Part shown: in pieces, positions 7,559-14,944 of the stretch | Layout: every line of letters starts with the position of its first letter | Position numbering within the stretch: position 1 is the stretch's first letter | Source of the DNA: DSAR01 sp034437315 | GTDB taxonomy: Bacteria > Chloroflexota > Anaerolineae > B4-G1 | Assembly (NCBI GenBank): GCA_034437315.1 | Contig: DAOTUC010000370.1 | Coordinates: forward strand, 1-19,751 | Direction of reading: 5' to 3' | DNA: 19,751 nucleotides | Translations under genes and position numbers: made by a program | The notes under the pieces: generated by a model | What the model was told of the DNA's origin: nothing | Databases searched by the model: none | What the model saw: only the letters and a program-made list of their open reading frames with translations

Positions 7559-8464
7559 ATGATTGAAAAACCAACTATCATCATAACCTCGCTTGGTAGG
7601 ACTGGGACATTGTTTTTTTCCGATCTGTTCAGAGAAGTTATACCTGATAGTACGTCTCTGCATGAGCCTGATTACTTCAACTTTGGTCAGTATCGTGGCC
7701 CAAAGGAGAGAATTAGGGAAGCTATTAGACAGGTGAGAGAGTCAGGTTTCTACAATCTTATTATTAGAAAGTCGCTGGGCAAGTGGAACGTCCGAGCTGT
7801 CTCCGACGCAAGGGTTTGTGGTAAGTTGAGTTATTCGGACGCTGCAAGCCAGATACTTGATCAACGGCGGAACTTTATCAATTCTCAAAAAGGGAGTATC
7901 TATATCGAGAGCAATTCCGCTTTCTACGGCGTGATAGATGTTCTCCCTGATGTTTTTAACGAACATAGGGTTATCTACCTGGTGCGAGATGGACGAGACT
8001 GGATTCGCTCAATGATGAATTTCACCGCAGTGACTATGTATGGCAAAGGGTGGTTGAGGACCTTGATTTCGCCTGACTGGCCCACAGCTACAGATCTGAA
8101 GGATGAGCCATTTGCAACTCGGTGGCCCTCAATGTCTGTATTCGAAAAGCTGTGCTGGGCCTGGACACGACTGAATGAATATGCCTTAGATTCCGTTCGT
8201 GAAAATCAGCACGCCCGCGTGTTTCGTTTCGAGGACATTTTTAAGGGAAAAGATCGGTACAAGCATTTGCAGGATCTAGTTACATTTGCTGCCTCTCATA
8301 ATAAGCATTCAAGTGAATTTAGTTTGGATGGATGGCTTGAACGAAAGATCCATGGGAGCAACAATCACTTTCCTGAGTGGAACGGTTGGTCTTCGAGTCA
8401 GAAACAGCAGTACAAAGTGATATGCAGTCCGTTAATGGAAAGGTTAAGGTACAAATTCGATTGA
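7559..8464 (+). CDS. PAPS-dependent sulfotransferase-like protein
   Basis: A 301-residue protein with the two signatures of the P-loop-related sulfotransferase fold. TSLGRTGTLFF (residues 10-20) fits the 5'-phosphosulfate loop, and RVIYLVRDGRDWIRSMM (137-153, with R143 and S151) fits the 3'-phosphate-binding segment. The C-terminal WNGWSSSQKQQYK region resembles the closing region of the family. It probably transfers sulfate from PAPS to a glycan, lipid-linked sugar or tyrosine; the neighbouring glycosyltransferases make a glycan the likeliest acceptor. GGAG lies 9 nt before the ATG, 3 bp after the GT4 stop. It is AT-rich like the GT4 gene. No PAPS synthesis gene is in the window. Confidence 0.85.
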   Translation: MIEKPTIIITSLGRTGTLFFSDLFREVIPDSTSLHEPDYFNFGQYRGPKERIREAIRQVRESGFYNLIIRKSLGKWNVRAVSDARVCGKLSYSDAASQILDQRRNFINSQKGSIYIESNSAFYGVIDVLPDVFNEHRVIYLVRDGRDWIRSMMNFTAVTMYGKGWLRTLISPDWPTATDLKDEPFATRWPSMSVFEKLCWAWTRLNEYALDSVRENQHARVFRFEDIFKGKDRYKHLQDLVTFAASHNKHSSEFSLDGWLERKIHGSNNHFPEWNGWSSSQKQQYKVICSPLMERLRYKFD

Positions 8465-9471
8465 TGCGGGATCAACGTTTTCCACTATCGAAGAAGCGTT
8501 ACTCCTGGGTGTTTGGGGTTGTCATCGTCCTACTGGTAGTGTTGAGCAGCTTGCTGTTGGTCTACCTGTTACACGACATAGACTGGAAGACCATTCGCCG
8601 GGCGAGTCCTTGGACTATCCTTGTAATCCTGGGGCTAACTGTTCTGGGGACATTAGTTTACACGACCCTAATTTACCTGCTCGTCCGGGGAAGTGGCTTT
8701 CATACCACGCTTGGGCAAGCTTACTTGGTTCTCACGGCGAGCCTGAGCGCCAATTACGTCACACCGGTCAAGGTAGGCATCCCTCTGCGCGTCTACTTAT
8801 ATCATCATTTCATAGGTATTCCACCCGCGACCGGCACAGCCCTGGTGACGATAGAGACGTTGGTGGGGATGTTAACTCCCGCTTTCCTGGCGGTGGTGGG
8901 CATTGCGCTCGTGTTCCCTTCAATAGGGTTGATGACCCCAGTCATTTTAATTGCAGTGTTGCTACTTGGTCTATTGGCGGTTTTGAAGTTGCCTTTATCA
9001 ACCTTGCAACCTCATCTAGCGCGGTTACCCGGGGCAGGTTTCTTCACACGCACGTTGAAGTTTTTTGACTGTGTGCGGTTGGGTTTGCACGGCCTGCCCG
9101 CCATAGTAGTGTTAGGTGCGGTTTTGCTCGACTTAACGATGCTGGGATTGCAAGCGGTGCGACTTTGGATGATTTTGCGCATCTTTGGTCCGACCCCATC
9201 GCCAGTGAAGTTACTAGCCGTGCTTACTATTTCTGTGACGGCTGGTAATCTCTCGATGATTCCAATGGGCCTGGGGGTGAGGGATGCGAGCTTCACATTG
9301 CTGTTGGCAAAGTTGGGGATTCCGAGCGAGGTCGCGCTTTCGGCGGCAGTGATCCAACGGCTTTTCTCGCCTGGATGGCCGCTATTGTTGGGATTTGTTT
9401 CATCTAATATATTAGGTTTGAAGGAAATCCTGCAGATGAAAGACGCAGAAATCACTAAAGACGATTTATGA
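8464..9471 (+). CDS. UPF0104 / LPG-synthase-TM family flippase-like membrane protein
   Basis: A 335-residue polytopic membrane protein of the family found in YbhN, AglD and the membrane part of MprF, linked to transfer of lipid or lipid-linked intermediates. Visible family landmarks are NYVTPVKVGIPLRVYLYHHF in the first half and AGNLSMIPMGLGVRDASF followed by a long hydrophobic tail in the second half. The frame is open from GTG-like starts at 8377, overlapping the sulfotransferase by 88 nt. I chose ATG 8464 because it overlaps the preceding stop as TGATG and still precedes the first helix. Composition is intermediate and mosaic: line 8941-9000 is 38% GC while 9301-9360 is 62% by hand count. 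Its C-terminal third is closely similar in protein, but not in base composition, to the fragment at 9910-10212. Confidence 0.88.
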   Translation: MRDQRFPLSKKRYSWVFGVVIVLLVVLSSLLLVYLLHDIDWKTIRRASPWTILVILGLTVLGTLVYTTLIYLLVRGSGFHTTLGQAYLVLTASLSANYVTPVKVGIPLRVYLYHHFIGIPPATGTALVTIETLVGMLTPAFLAVVGIALVFPSIGLMTPVILIAVLLLGLLAVLKLPLSTLQPHLARLPGAGFFTRTLKFFDCVRLGLHGLPAIVVLGAVLLDLTMLGLQAVRLWMILRIFGPTPSPVKLLAVLTISVTAGNLSMIPMGLGVRDASFTLLLAKLGIPSEVALSAAVIQRLFSPGWPLLLGFVSSNILGLKEILQMKDAEITKDDL

Positions 9472-9484
9472 TAGCTGGAGAATA

Positions 9485-9937
9485 ATGTCTATGACGAGTT
9501 TATTTCAACCGTTATCGTTTCTATTTAACCTGGATGATAGTCGTCGCAGGAGCACTGCTCTGATCGGCTTGTTAGTCACGGCTTTTATCCTGCGTTTAGC
9601 GGTTGCTTTGATCCTCCCCATAGACTACCGCATTCGAGATGATGCTGTTGAATACGTCTCTGTTGCTGAGCATTTGCTCGACTATGGAGTTTACGGGGAA
9701 GAGCCGGGCGTACCATATGCTGTGGTTCCGCCTGTCTATCCATTGTTTATCGCGGGCATCTTTGCGCTCAGCGGAAAGAGTTTGATGGTCGTGCGCCTGG
9801 CGCAGGTCGTCGTCGGTGTCTTTGCCGTCTGGTTGACCTATCTCGCTGGCAAGAGTGCCTTCTCGGCCCGCGTGGGCTTGGGGGTAGCTCTGATCTGTAC
9901 TATTTATCCGCCGTCCGGCTCTACGTGGTGCTGTTGA
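9485..9937 (+). pseudogene. Truncated GT-C glycosyltransferase (ArnT/PMT-like), N-terminal part only
   Basis: The first about 141 residues are a normal start of an ArnT/PMT-type membrane glycosyltransferase: a cytoplasmic tail, helix 1 (about 25-43), the acidic loop IRDDAVEYVSVAEHLLDYG, VPPVYPLFIAG, and two further helices ending in LICTIYPP. Intact members usually have roughly 450 or more residues. Here the family sequence ends at about 9908, and seven unrelated residues (SGSTWCC) lead to TGA at 9935-9937. Those residues are the wrong-frame reading of a flippase gene. GGAG at 9477-9480 precedes ATG 9485 by only 4 nt, so ATG 9491 (10 nt) may be the original start. With most of the membrane domain gone it is almost certainly non-functional as an enzyme. 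Confidence 0.85.
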
Positions 9938-10212
9938 TGCTGGGGCAGACGATCGATTGGCTCGCCGTGCTGGCTGCACTTACCATCTCGATCACGGCCG
10001 GCAACCTCTCGATGATCCCGATGGGGCTGGGCGTGCGAGATGCCAGTTTGACCCTGCTGCTGCGCCAACTCGGCGCGCCAGACGAGGTCGCGCTTTCGAC
10101 CGCCGTGATTCAGCGGCTGTTTGCCCCCGGTTTGCCATTGTTGCTCGGCCTGATCTCGGCTAACATTCTGGGCATCTCGGAAATGGTCAAGCGCTGGGAT
10201 CAAGACGGCTAA
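9910..10212 (+). pseudogene. C-terminal fragment of a second UPF0104/LPG-synthase-TM flippase-like gene
   Basis: From AVRLYVV onward this frame aligns without gaps to the last third of the intact flippase at 8464-9471 (AVRLWMI onward). Both share AGNLSMIPMGLGVRDAS, a V-A-L-S-x-A-V-I-Q-R-L-F segment and a closing SANILG/SSNILG. About two thirds of the gene is missing upstream. The fragment is GC-rich (line 10021-10080 is 68% GC), like the GT2 gene and the right-hand block, whereas its intact paralog is AT-richer. Its frame has an ATG at 9937 that overlaps the stop of the truncated GT-C gene (TGATG), so a 91-residue two-helix peptide could still be made. Function as a transporter is not expected. 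Confidence 0.85.
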
Positions 10213-10213
10213 A

Positions 10214-10244
10214 AGCGGCGTCAGGGAACCTCTAGCGGCGTCAG
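10214..10244. repeat. Short 11-bp direct repeat, 20-bp period
   Basis: AGCGGCGTCAG occurs at 10214-10224 and 10234-10244, spanning the convergent gap between the flippase fragment stop (10212) and the stop of the minus-strand GT-C gene (10221). No terminator hairpin is visible in this 8-bp gap. Confidence 0.7.
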
Positions 10245-12683
10245 CACGATACGATCCCCAGCCGCTATCCCCGCGACTCGAACGGGCCACCGCTCTAGCG
10301 TGTCCAGCCAATAGACGCCGGTCTGGAGCCAGTAGGTCCCTGGCGCGACATCCTTTGGAGACGTCAACTCGTGTCGCTGCACCAGGACGTCCCCGGCGCG
10401 CAGTTGATCGAGGGGAACGCCCAGGCCATCCCCAACGGCAATCGGCTGACCTTGCGCGTCCAACAGATGACCCATCAGGGAGAAGGGGCGCGGCGGCGGC
10501 GCCTCGCCCTCCTCCACCTGCCACCAGGTCAGCAGCGTGAGCGCCTCCCCGGTCGAGAGTGTCTCGTATCCCAAAAACGCCAGCGGCCCATCGAGGCGGA
10601 CCGGCGCCGCACTACGCGCCGCAACCGGCGTCCCCTCATCCATCACCTGCTGCGGCGACCATTCGGCCGGGGCGACCCAAGCCGTCTCCACCGAAGCGGG
10701 GACGAGTTGAGTGGGCGTGGACGCCCACTCAAAGATGGTCAGCGGAGGCGTGTCGCGGGGCGCCCGCTGCTCGAAACTGAGCCGCGCGAGAGATGACTGC
10801 CGCGCCACAAAGGGGTCACTGCTTGTGACAGTCTCCCGGTGAAGCGCGTACCAGCCGACCGATTCGCCCCCATCGGGATAGAGCCAGCCCTGGGTGCAGT
10901 CGAAATAGGCCAGGCGCAAATCGTCCACGTCCCGCCCCAAGCCCTCCTTCACGTCCTGCCGCGCGAGGGGCGCGGCCGGCGCGGTGCATTGGGCCAGCCA
11001 GGTCGGGCGCGGGTGCGGTTCGGGGACGTGGTAGACCAACAGGGCGTTGGCGACCACGTCGTCCGGCTCGCGATGCCAGAACCAGTTGTACATCTCCGCG
11101 TCGGTCAACTGAATGCCCCGCAGGGTGGACGCGCTGATGACGTAAATTCCCGGATCCGGATTGAAACGGTTAGGGAGCACGGCGGGCGCCTCCGGGAGCG
11201 GGGGCAGCGGGGCGGCCTCCACGCCGTATAACTCGGGCCGGATGAAGAAGGTAAAGCTGCTCAATTTCACGTCGGGCCAGGCGCGCTCGTCCAGGTAATC
11301 CCGCAGCGCCTTCAATCCCTGCCCCCAATCGACGTTGGAATCAGCCAGGTAGCGGTAGCCGTTGCGCGGCCCACCGACGATCTCGTTAAAATAGGTCAGA
11401 TGGAAGGGCCAGACGAGCAACGTCCCGACCACTTGCCAGAGAAGTAGGGCGTAAAGCGCAAACCGTGAAATTTGAGAGGTGAGGCGTGAAACATCGGGCC
11501 TGAGGCGTGGAAACGGCGCGGCCAGCCGGGCGACGAAGAGATAGAGGAAAGGATGGATGGGCAGAATGTGGCGGTAGCCCAAATTGATCGAGCCGGAGAG
11601 GCTGATGATGAGATAGCTGACCGGCACGCTCGCCAGCACGATCTCGCGCTTCCATTGCCTGGGACGTCGCCACGCGACCCACAGCGCCGCGCCCAGGAGG
11701 AGCAAGGTGGGTATGGGCGTTTTGAGGACGAATACGACCGGAAAGTAATACCAGCGCCCGCCCCGGTAGGTCTCTCCCAGCAGATAGGTCAAATCCCCAC
11801 CGGAGACGTGCCGGGCCACCCGAATGAGGGCGTTCCAATACGTGGGGGCGGGGAGCGGGATTGAGGAGTCGGGCAGCGGCGCGACTTGGAACAGATGAAC
11901 GGCCCACAACGTGAGAAAGGCGACGCCCAGATAAATCCCCAGGTTGACGATCAAGCGAATAAAGCACATCCGCTGGCTTATTTTTCGTCGATGGATGAGG
12001 CCCCAGAGGATCATCAGACCAACGCTGATAGGCAGCAAGATGACGGCGGAGATTTTAGCCGCCATCGCCAGGCCGAGCGACAGGCCAGTCAACACCAGAA
12101 CCGGCCAAGTGGAGCGTCTGAGGATGCGCTGAACGCCGTACATCGTGATAAACATCAGCGCGCTCACGCCCAAATCCAGGTTCGCCAGCGCCGAATGGGC
12201 CAGGATGTTGGGCGAGAAGGCGAAAAGCGCCAGCGCGAGCAAGCCCGCCCGGCGGCCAAACCAGTCGGAACTCCAGCGAAAGAGGAAGGCACCCAGCAAC
12301 AAGGCGAGCCAGATATTTGGGATACGGGGGGGGATCACCCAGCCATCGATGGGCAAAGCGCCCCAGGTCTCGTTGCGTACGAAGAGCCGCCGATCGCCCA
12401 GCCCCCACGTCGGCACATCCTCTGGCTCAGGAACCTGTGACGAGAGAAGCAGAGGCCAGCTCATCCACATCTCCAGCAGCGGCGGGTGGTCCTCGACCAG
12501 GCGCAGATCGCCGGTGCGGAGGATGGCGTAACCGGTGGAGATGTGAACGTCCTCGTCAAAGGTGATAGAGAGGCGCGGGATAGCGGTCATCGCCTGGACG
12601 AAGAGCAGCCCCAGCAGAAGCGTCGCCGTGAGGATGATCCACGCATCGTGGCGGCTGGCATCCTTTCCAGTCATAGCATTCAT
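10221..12683 (-). CDS. PMT-type (GT39) glycosyltransferase with C-terminal beta-sandwich module, paralog 2
   Basis: An 820-residue polytopic protein. Loop 1 reads LSITFDEDVHISTGY (D43, E44) and is followed by EDHPPLLEM. This is the same DE plus HPPL arrangement that marks eukaryotic protein O-mannosyltransferases. Further landmarks are LGYRHILPIHPFLYLF at the end of the membrane domain, then YRYLADSNVDWGQG, VISASTLRGI and a Cys-containing extracytoplasmic region. Residues about 700-820 form the shared module (LRAGDVLVQRH, APGTYWLQTGVY). It is clearly a paralog of 14941-17406 along its whole length. The ATG at 12683 has AGGAGG 10 nt upstream and overlaps the preceding stop (ATGA). It is the last gene of the right operon. 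It probably transfers sugar from a polyprenyl phosphate to an extracytoplasmic acceptor; protein O-glycosylation is plausible but unproven. Confidence 0.9.
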   Translation of the reverse strand: MNAMTGKDASRHDAWIILTATLLLGLLFVQAMTAIPRLSITFDEDVHISTGYAILRTGDLRLVEDHPPLLEMWMSWPLLLSSQVPEPEDVPTWGLGDRRLFVRNETWGALPIDGWVIPPRIPNIWLALLLGAFLFRWSSDWFGRRAGLLALALFAFSPNILAHSALANLDLGVSALMFITMYGVQRILRRSTWPVLVLTGLSLGLAMAAKISAVILLPISVGLMILWGLIHRRKISQRMCFIRLIVNLGIYLGVAFLTLWAVHLFQVAPLPDSSIPLPAPTYWNALIRVARHVSGGDLTYLLGETYRGGRWYYFPVVFVLKTPIPTLLLLGAALWVAWRRPRQWKREIVLASVPVSYLIISLSGSINLGYRHILPIHPFLYLFVARLAAPFPRLRPDVSRLTSQISRFALYALLLWQVVGTLLVWPFHLTYFNEIVGGPRNGYRYLADSNVDWGQGLKALRDYLDERAWPDVKLSSFTFFIRPELYGVEAAPLPPLPEAPAVLPNRFNPDPGIYVISASTLRGIQLTDAEMYNWFWHREPDDVVANALLVYHVPEPHPRPTWLAQCTAPAAPLARQDVKEGLGRDVDDLRLAYFDCTQGWLYPDGGESVGWYALHRETVTSSDPFVARQSSLARLSFEQRAPRDTPPLTIFEWASTPTQLVPASVETAWVAPAEWSPQQVMDEGTPVAARSAAPVRLDGPLAFLGYETLSTGEALTLLTWWQVEEGEAPPPRPFSLMGHLLDAQGQPIAVGDGLGVPLDQLRAGDVLVQRHELTSPKDVAPGTYWLQTGVYWLDTLERWPVRVAGIAAGDRIVLTPLEVP

Positions 12684-14944
12684 GGGATGATGACCTCCTC
12701 TTCAGAGAGCGACCGGGGCAGATTGACCTCAATCATATGGTCCCGCTGGACATGCCCGGTCGCGTCCATCACCGGGAGCCGTTCCAGGGAGGGCCAGGTG
12801 TACATCCCGAAATGCAAGACGTAAGCGTCGTCTATGTCCACGGCCTGTGCCGGGGATAACGTGAGTGTGTCGGTGACGACCTGACCGGGCAGCCAATATG
12901 AGGAGGGGAAGCGGCCGTCCAGCGGCTGCCGGTCCGCCTGGGCCAACATCTCACCGTCCGCTCCTCTCAGGTGCGCGAAGATCGTCGCATCGTAAGGCGC
13001 GGGGGCCAGCGATCGCCAGACGAGGGTGAGTGTGAGCGCATCGTGGGAGATGTTTGTAATCTGCGCCCGGTTGAGTCCAATCACGCCGTCAAACACGTAG
13101 CGCGGCAGGCGCTCGTCCAGCGTCGCTTCAGCGGGTGATAGCACCGGCACACCGCGGACGGCAGCGATGTCGAGCGCGTCGCCTCCCGAACGGATGGCTC
13201 GCAAACGGCGACCTGTCTCTGCTTCGATGAACACGATCTCGATTGACGCGCCAAGCGGCGTGGGGGTCGCGGGAGAGACGAATACCAACACCCGATCGCA
13301 GAAGGCGCGGCCCACTGCCCAGCGGTCGGTGGGAAGATTGCCCAATCCAGGATACGTGCGCCGCCGCCCCCAGACGCCAGGAGCGCCATGGGCCTCCGTC
13401 TGGCTGGGATCCAGGATCTGCACCAGAAGCGTGTGGGTTGCATCGGTCTGGGAGAGCGGTTCCCAGCACAGTTCGATGGGCAGATAATCGCCGGGGTGGA
13501 TGTAAGCCGCCGGTAGGTCGTATCCCAGGAGTCGGGCGACCGGCGCGCTTGTCTCTGGATCGACGTAAACGATGTCTGTGGGATATGCGATCGGGCGCTG
13601 GGCCTGCCACGTGCGCCAGGGTCGGTATAGGGATCGCAGGCTCACCCACGGCGTCAGGATGCCGGTGACGACGAGCGTGCCCACGCCCACTGAGAGGGCA
13701 ATCCGACGCAAACGAGCGGGGAACGCCAGCAGCCAGCCCAGGACGAACAGCACACTCAAGGGGGCGAGCGCCGGGAACATCAGCCGCCCGTAGGCCCACG
13801 CCCCCTCTTGGGCCCAGTACACGATCAGCAGAAACAGGAAGGCGCCAGGCCAACTCAGGAGTAGAAGAAGGGTGTCAAACGTCAGAAATGGAATGGTGGA
13901 CACAAAGCGGAATGCAGAAAGCGTGAAACGCAAAAGGAGCAATGCGAGACTGATTCGCCCCCACCAGATGAGGGCTTGGTCCAGTCGAGTGGGGCTGACG
14001 AAAGTACGCGCCAGATTGGCCCAGAACGTGCGCTCAATGCTGGACAGGTCGCGCCAGAACCGTTCGGCAAGGGGCTGGGCTTCGGCCGCGGTGAGAGCGT
14101 GCACGTTGGTGGACAGTGGATCACCGTAGAGCAGTCCATTCCGCGCGTACCACCACCCGCCGATGAGCAGCGCGACGGTCGCGATGACGACAGCGTCGCG
14201 GAAAAAGGCGCGGGACAGCTTCCGGTGGATGAGCAGCAACGCCAATCCTGTCAAGGGCAAGAAGACCAAAGCACTCACCTTGGTGAGCGCAGCGATCCCG
14301 ATGAGCGCGCCCGCCAGCGGGGCGAAGCGCCGGAAATCCCCGCGCTTCAGCCGGCGGATCAGGACGGCGACGAGCGACGCGCCCAGGAAGGCGGCCGCCG
14401 CATCGTTGTTGATCGCCGTCGCGATATAGAGGAACTTGGGTTGAAATCCAACGACGGCGGCGGTCGCGAGAGGGGCGAGGGATTGCTCGGGGAAGACTTC
14501 GGAGGCCAGCCAATAGGCGGCGATCACGGTTCCCAGACCAAAGAGGAGGGAGGTCAAACGCCCCCCCAGAACCAGCGGCGTCATATGCGGGGGATGGAGG
14601 AAGACGTTGCGGTTGTCCTCCCGGTAGCCCGGGACCGAGAAGTCCACGTAGGGGTTGGTATCCAGCAGGCGCGCGGCGTTGGCGTCGTCGGGCAGCCAGG
14701 CGGTGAGGATTGAGGCGACGAGGTAATACAAGGGCGGCTGCTTGTACTCGGATTGGAAACCCTCCGAGAAGGAGAGTGGCGGCAGGGCGCGATGCGCTCG
14801 CAGGTAGCGGATGTAGCCGTAATGTCCATCCTCGTCCGGCTTTTCAAACACGGGTGTGACGAGGGCGTAGACGAGGCCGGTCAAAAGGTAGACGACGAGC
14901 AACCAGAAAAGCGGCGCGCGCACAAGTCGAGGGACGTGTTTCAC
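12680..14944 (-). CDS. GT-C fold membrane glycosyltransferase with two C-terminal beta-sandwich modules
   Basis: A 754-residue membrane protein, paralog of 843-3125. Residues 11-29 form the first helix, then VFEKPDEDGHYGYI (D37, E38) sits at the catalytic acidic position of GT-C enzymes, with KQPPLYY at about 68-74 and a TAINNDA segment. After the membrane domain come two tandem modules, about 467-597 (LGYDL, LPTDRWAVGR, EAETGRRL) and 616-742 (FPSSYWLPGQ, LHFGMYTWPSLERLPV). The frame is open upstream to 15259, but those about 105 residues are the upstream gene read in another frame. GTG 14944 is preferred because it overlaps the upstream TGA by 4 bp, has AGAGGT at a suitable distance, and gives the paralog's N-terminal length. 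It lies inside a three-gene coupled operon. Donor and acceptor unknown. Confidence 0.88.
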   Translation of the reverse strand: MKHVPRLVRAPLFWLLVVYLLTGLVYALVTPVFEKPDEDGHYGYIRYLRAHRALPPLSFSEGFQSEYKQPPLYYLVASILTAWLPDDANAARLLDTNPYVDFSVPGYREDNRNVFLHPPHMTPLVLGGRLTSLLFGLGTVIAAYWLASEVFPEQSLAPLATAAVVGFQPKFLYIATAINNDAAAAFLGASLVAVLIRRLKRGDFRRFAPLAGALIGIAALTKVSALVFLPLTGLALLLIHRKLSRAFFRDAVVIATVALLIGGWWYARNGLLYGDPLSTNVHALTAAEAQPLAERFWRDLSSIERTFWANLARTFVSPTRLDQALIWWGRISLALLLLRFTLSAFRFVSTIPFLTFDTLLLLLSWPGAFLFLLIVYWAQEGAWAYGRLMFPALAPLSVLFVLGWLLAFPARLRRIALSVGVGTLVVTGILTPWVSLRSLYRPWRTWQAQRPIAYPTDIVYVDPETSAPVARLLGYDLPAAYIHPGDYLPIELCWEPLSQTDATHTLLVQILDPSQTEAHGAPGVWGRRRTYPGLGNLPTDRWAVGRAFCDRVLVFVSPATPTPLGASIEIVFIEAETGRRLRAIRSGGDALDIAAVRGVPVLSPAEATLDERLPRYVFDGVIGLNRAQITNISHDALTLTLVWRSLAPAPYDATIFAHLRGADGEMLAQADRQPLDGRFPSSYWLPGQVVTDTLTLSPAQAVDIDDAYVLHFGMYTWPSLERLPVMDATGHVQRDHMIEVNLPRSLSEEEVIIP

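Noticed and set aside
12683..14944. Possibility that the overlapping GT-C genes are one frameshifted gene.
   Set aside because: Each has a complete membrane domain, its own start signal and a complete C-terminal module; the 4-bp overlaps are normal operon coupling.
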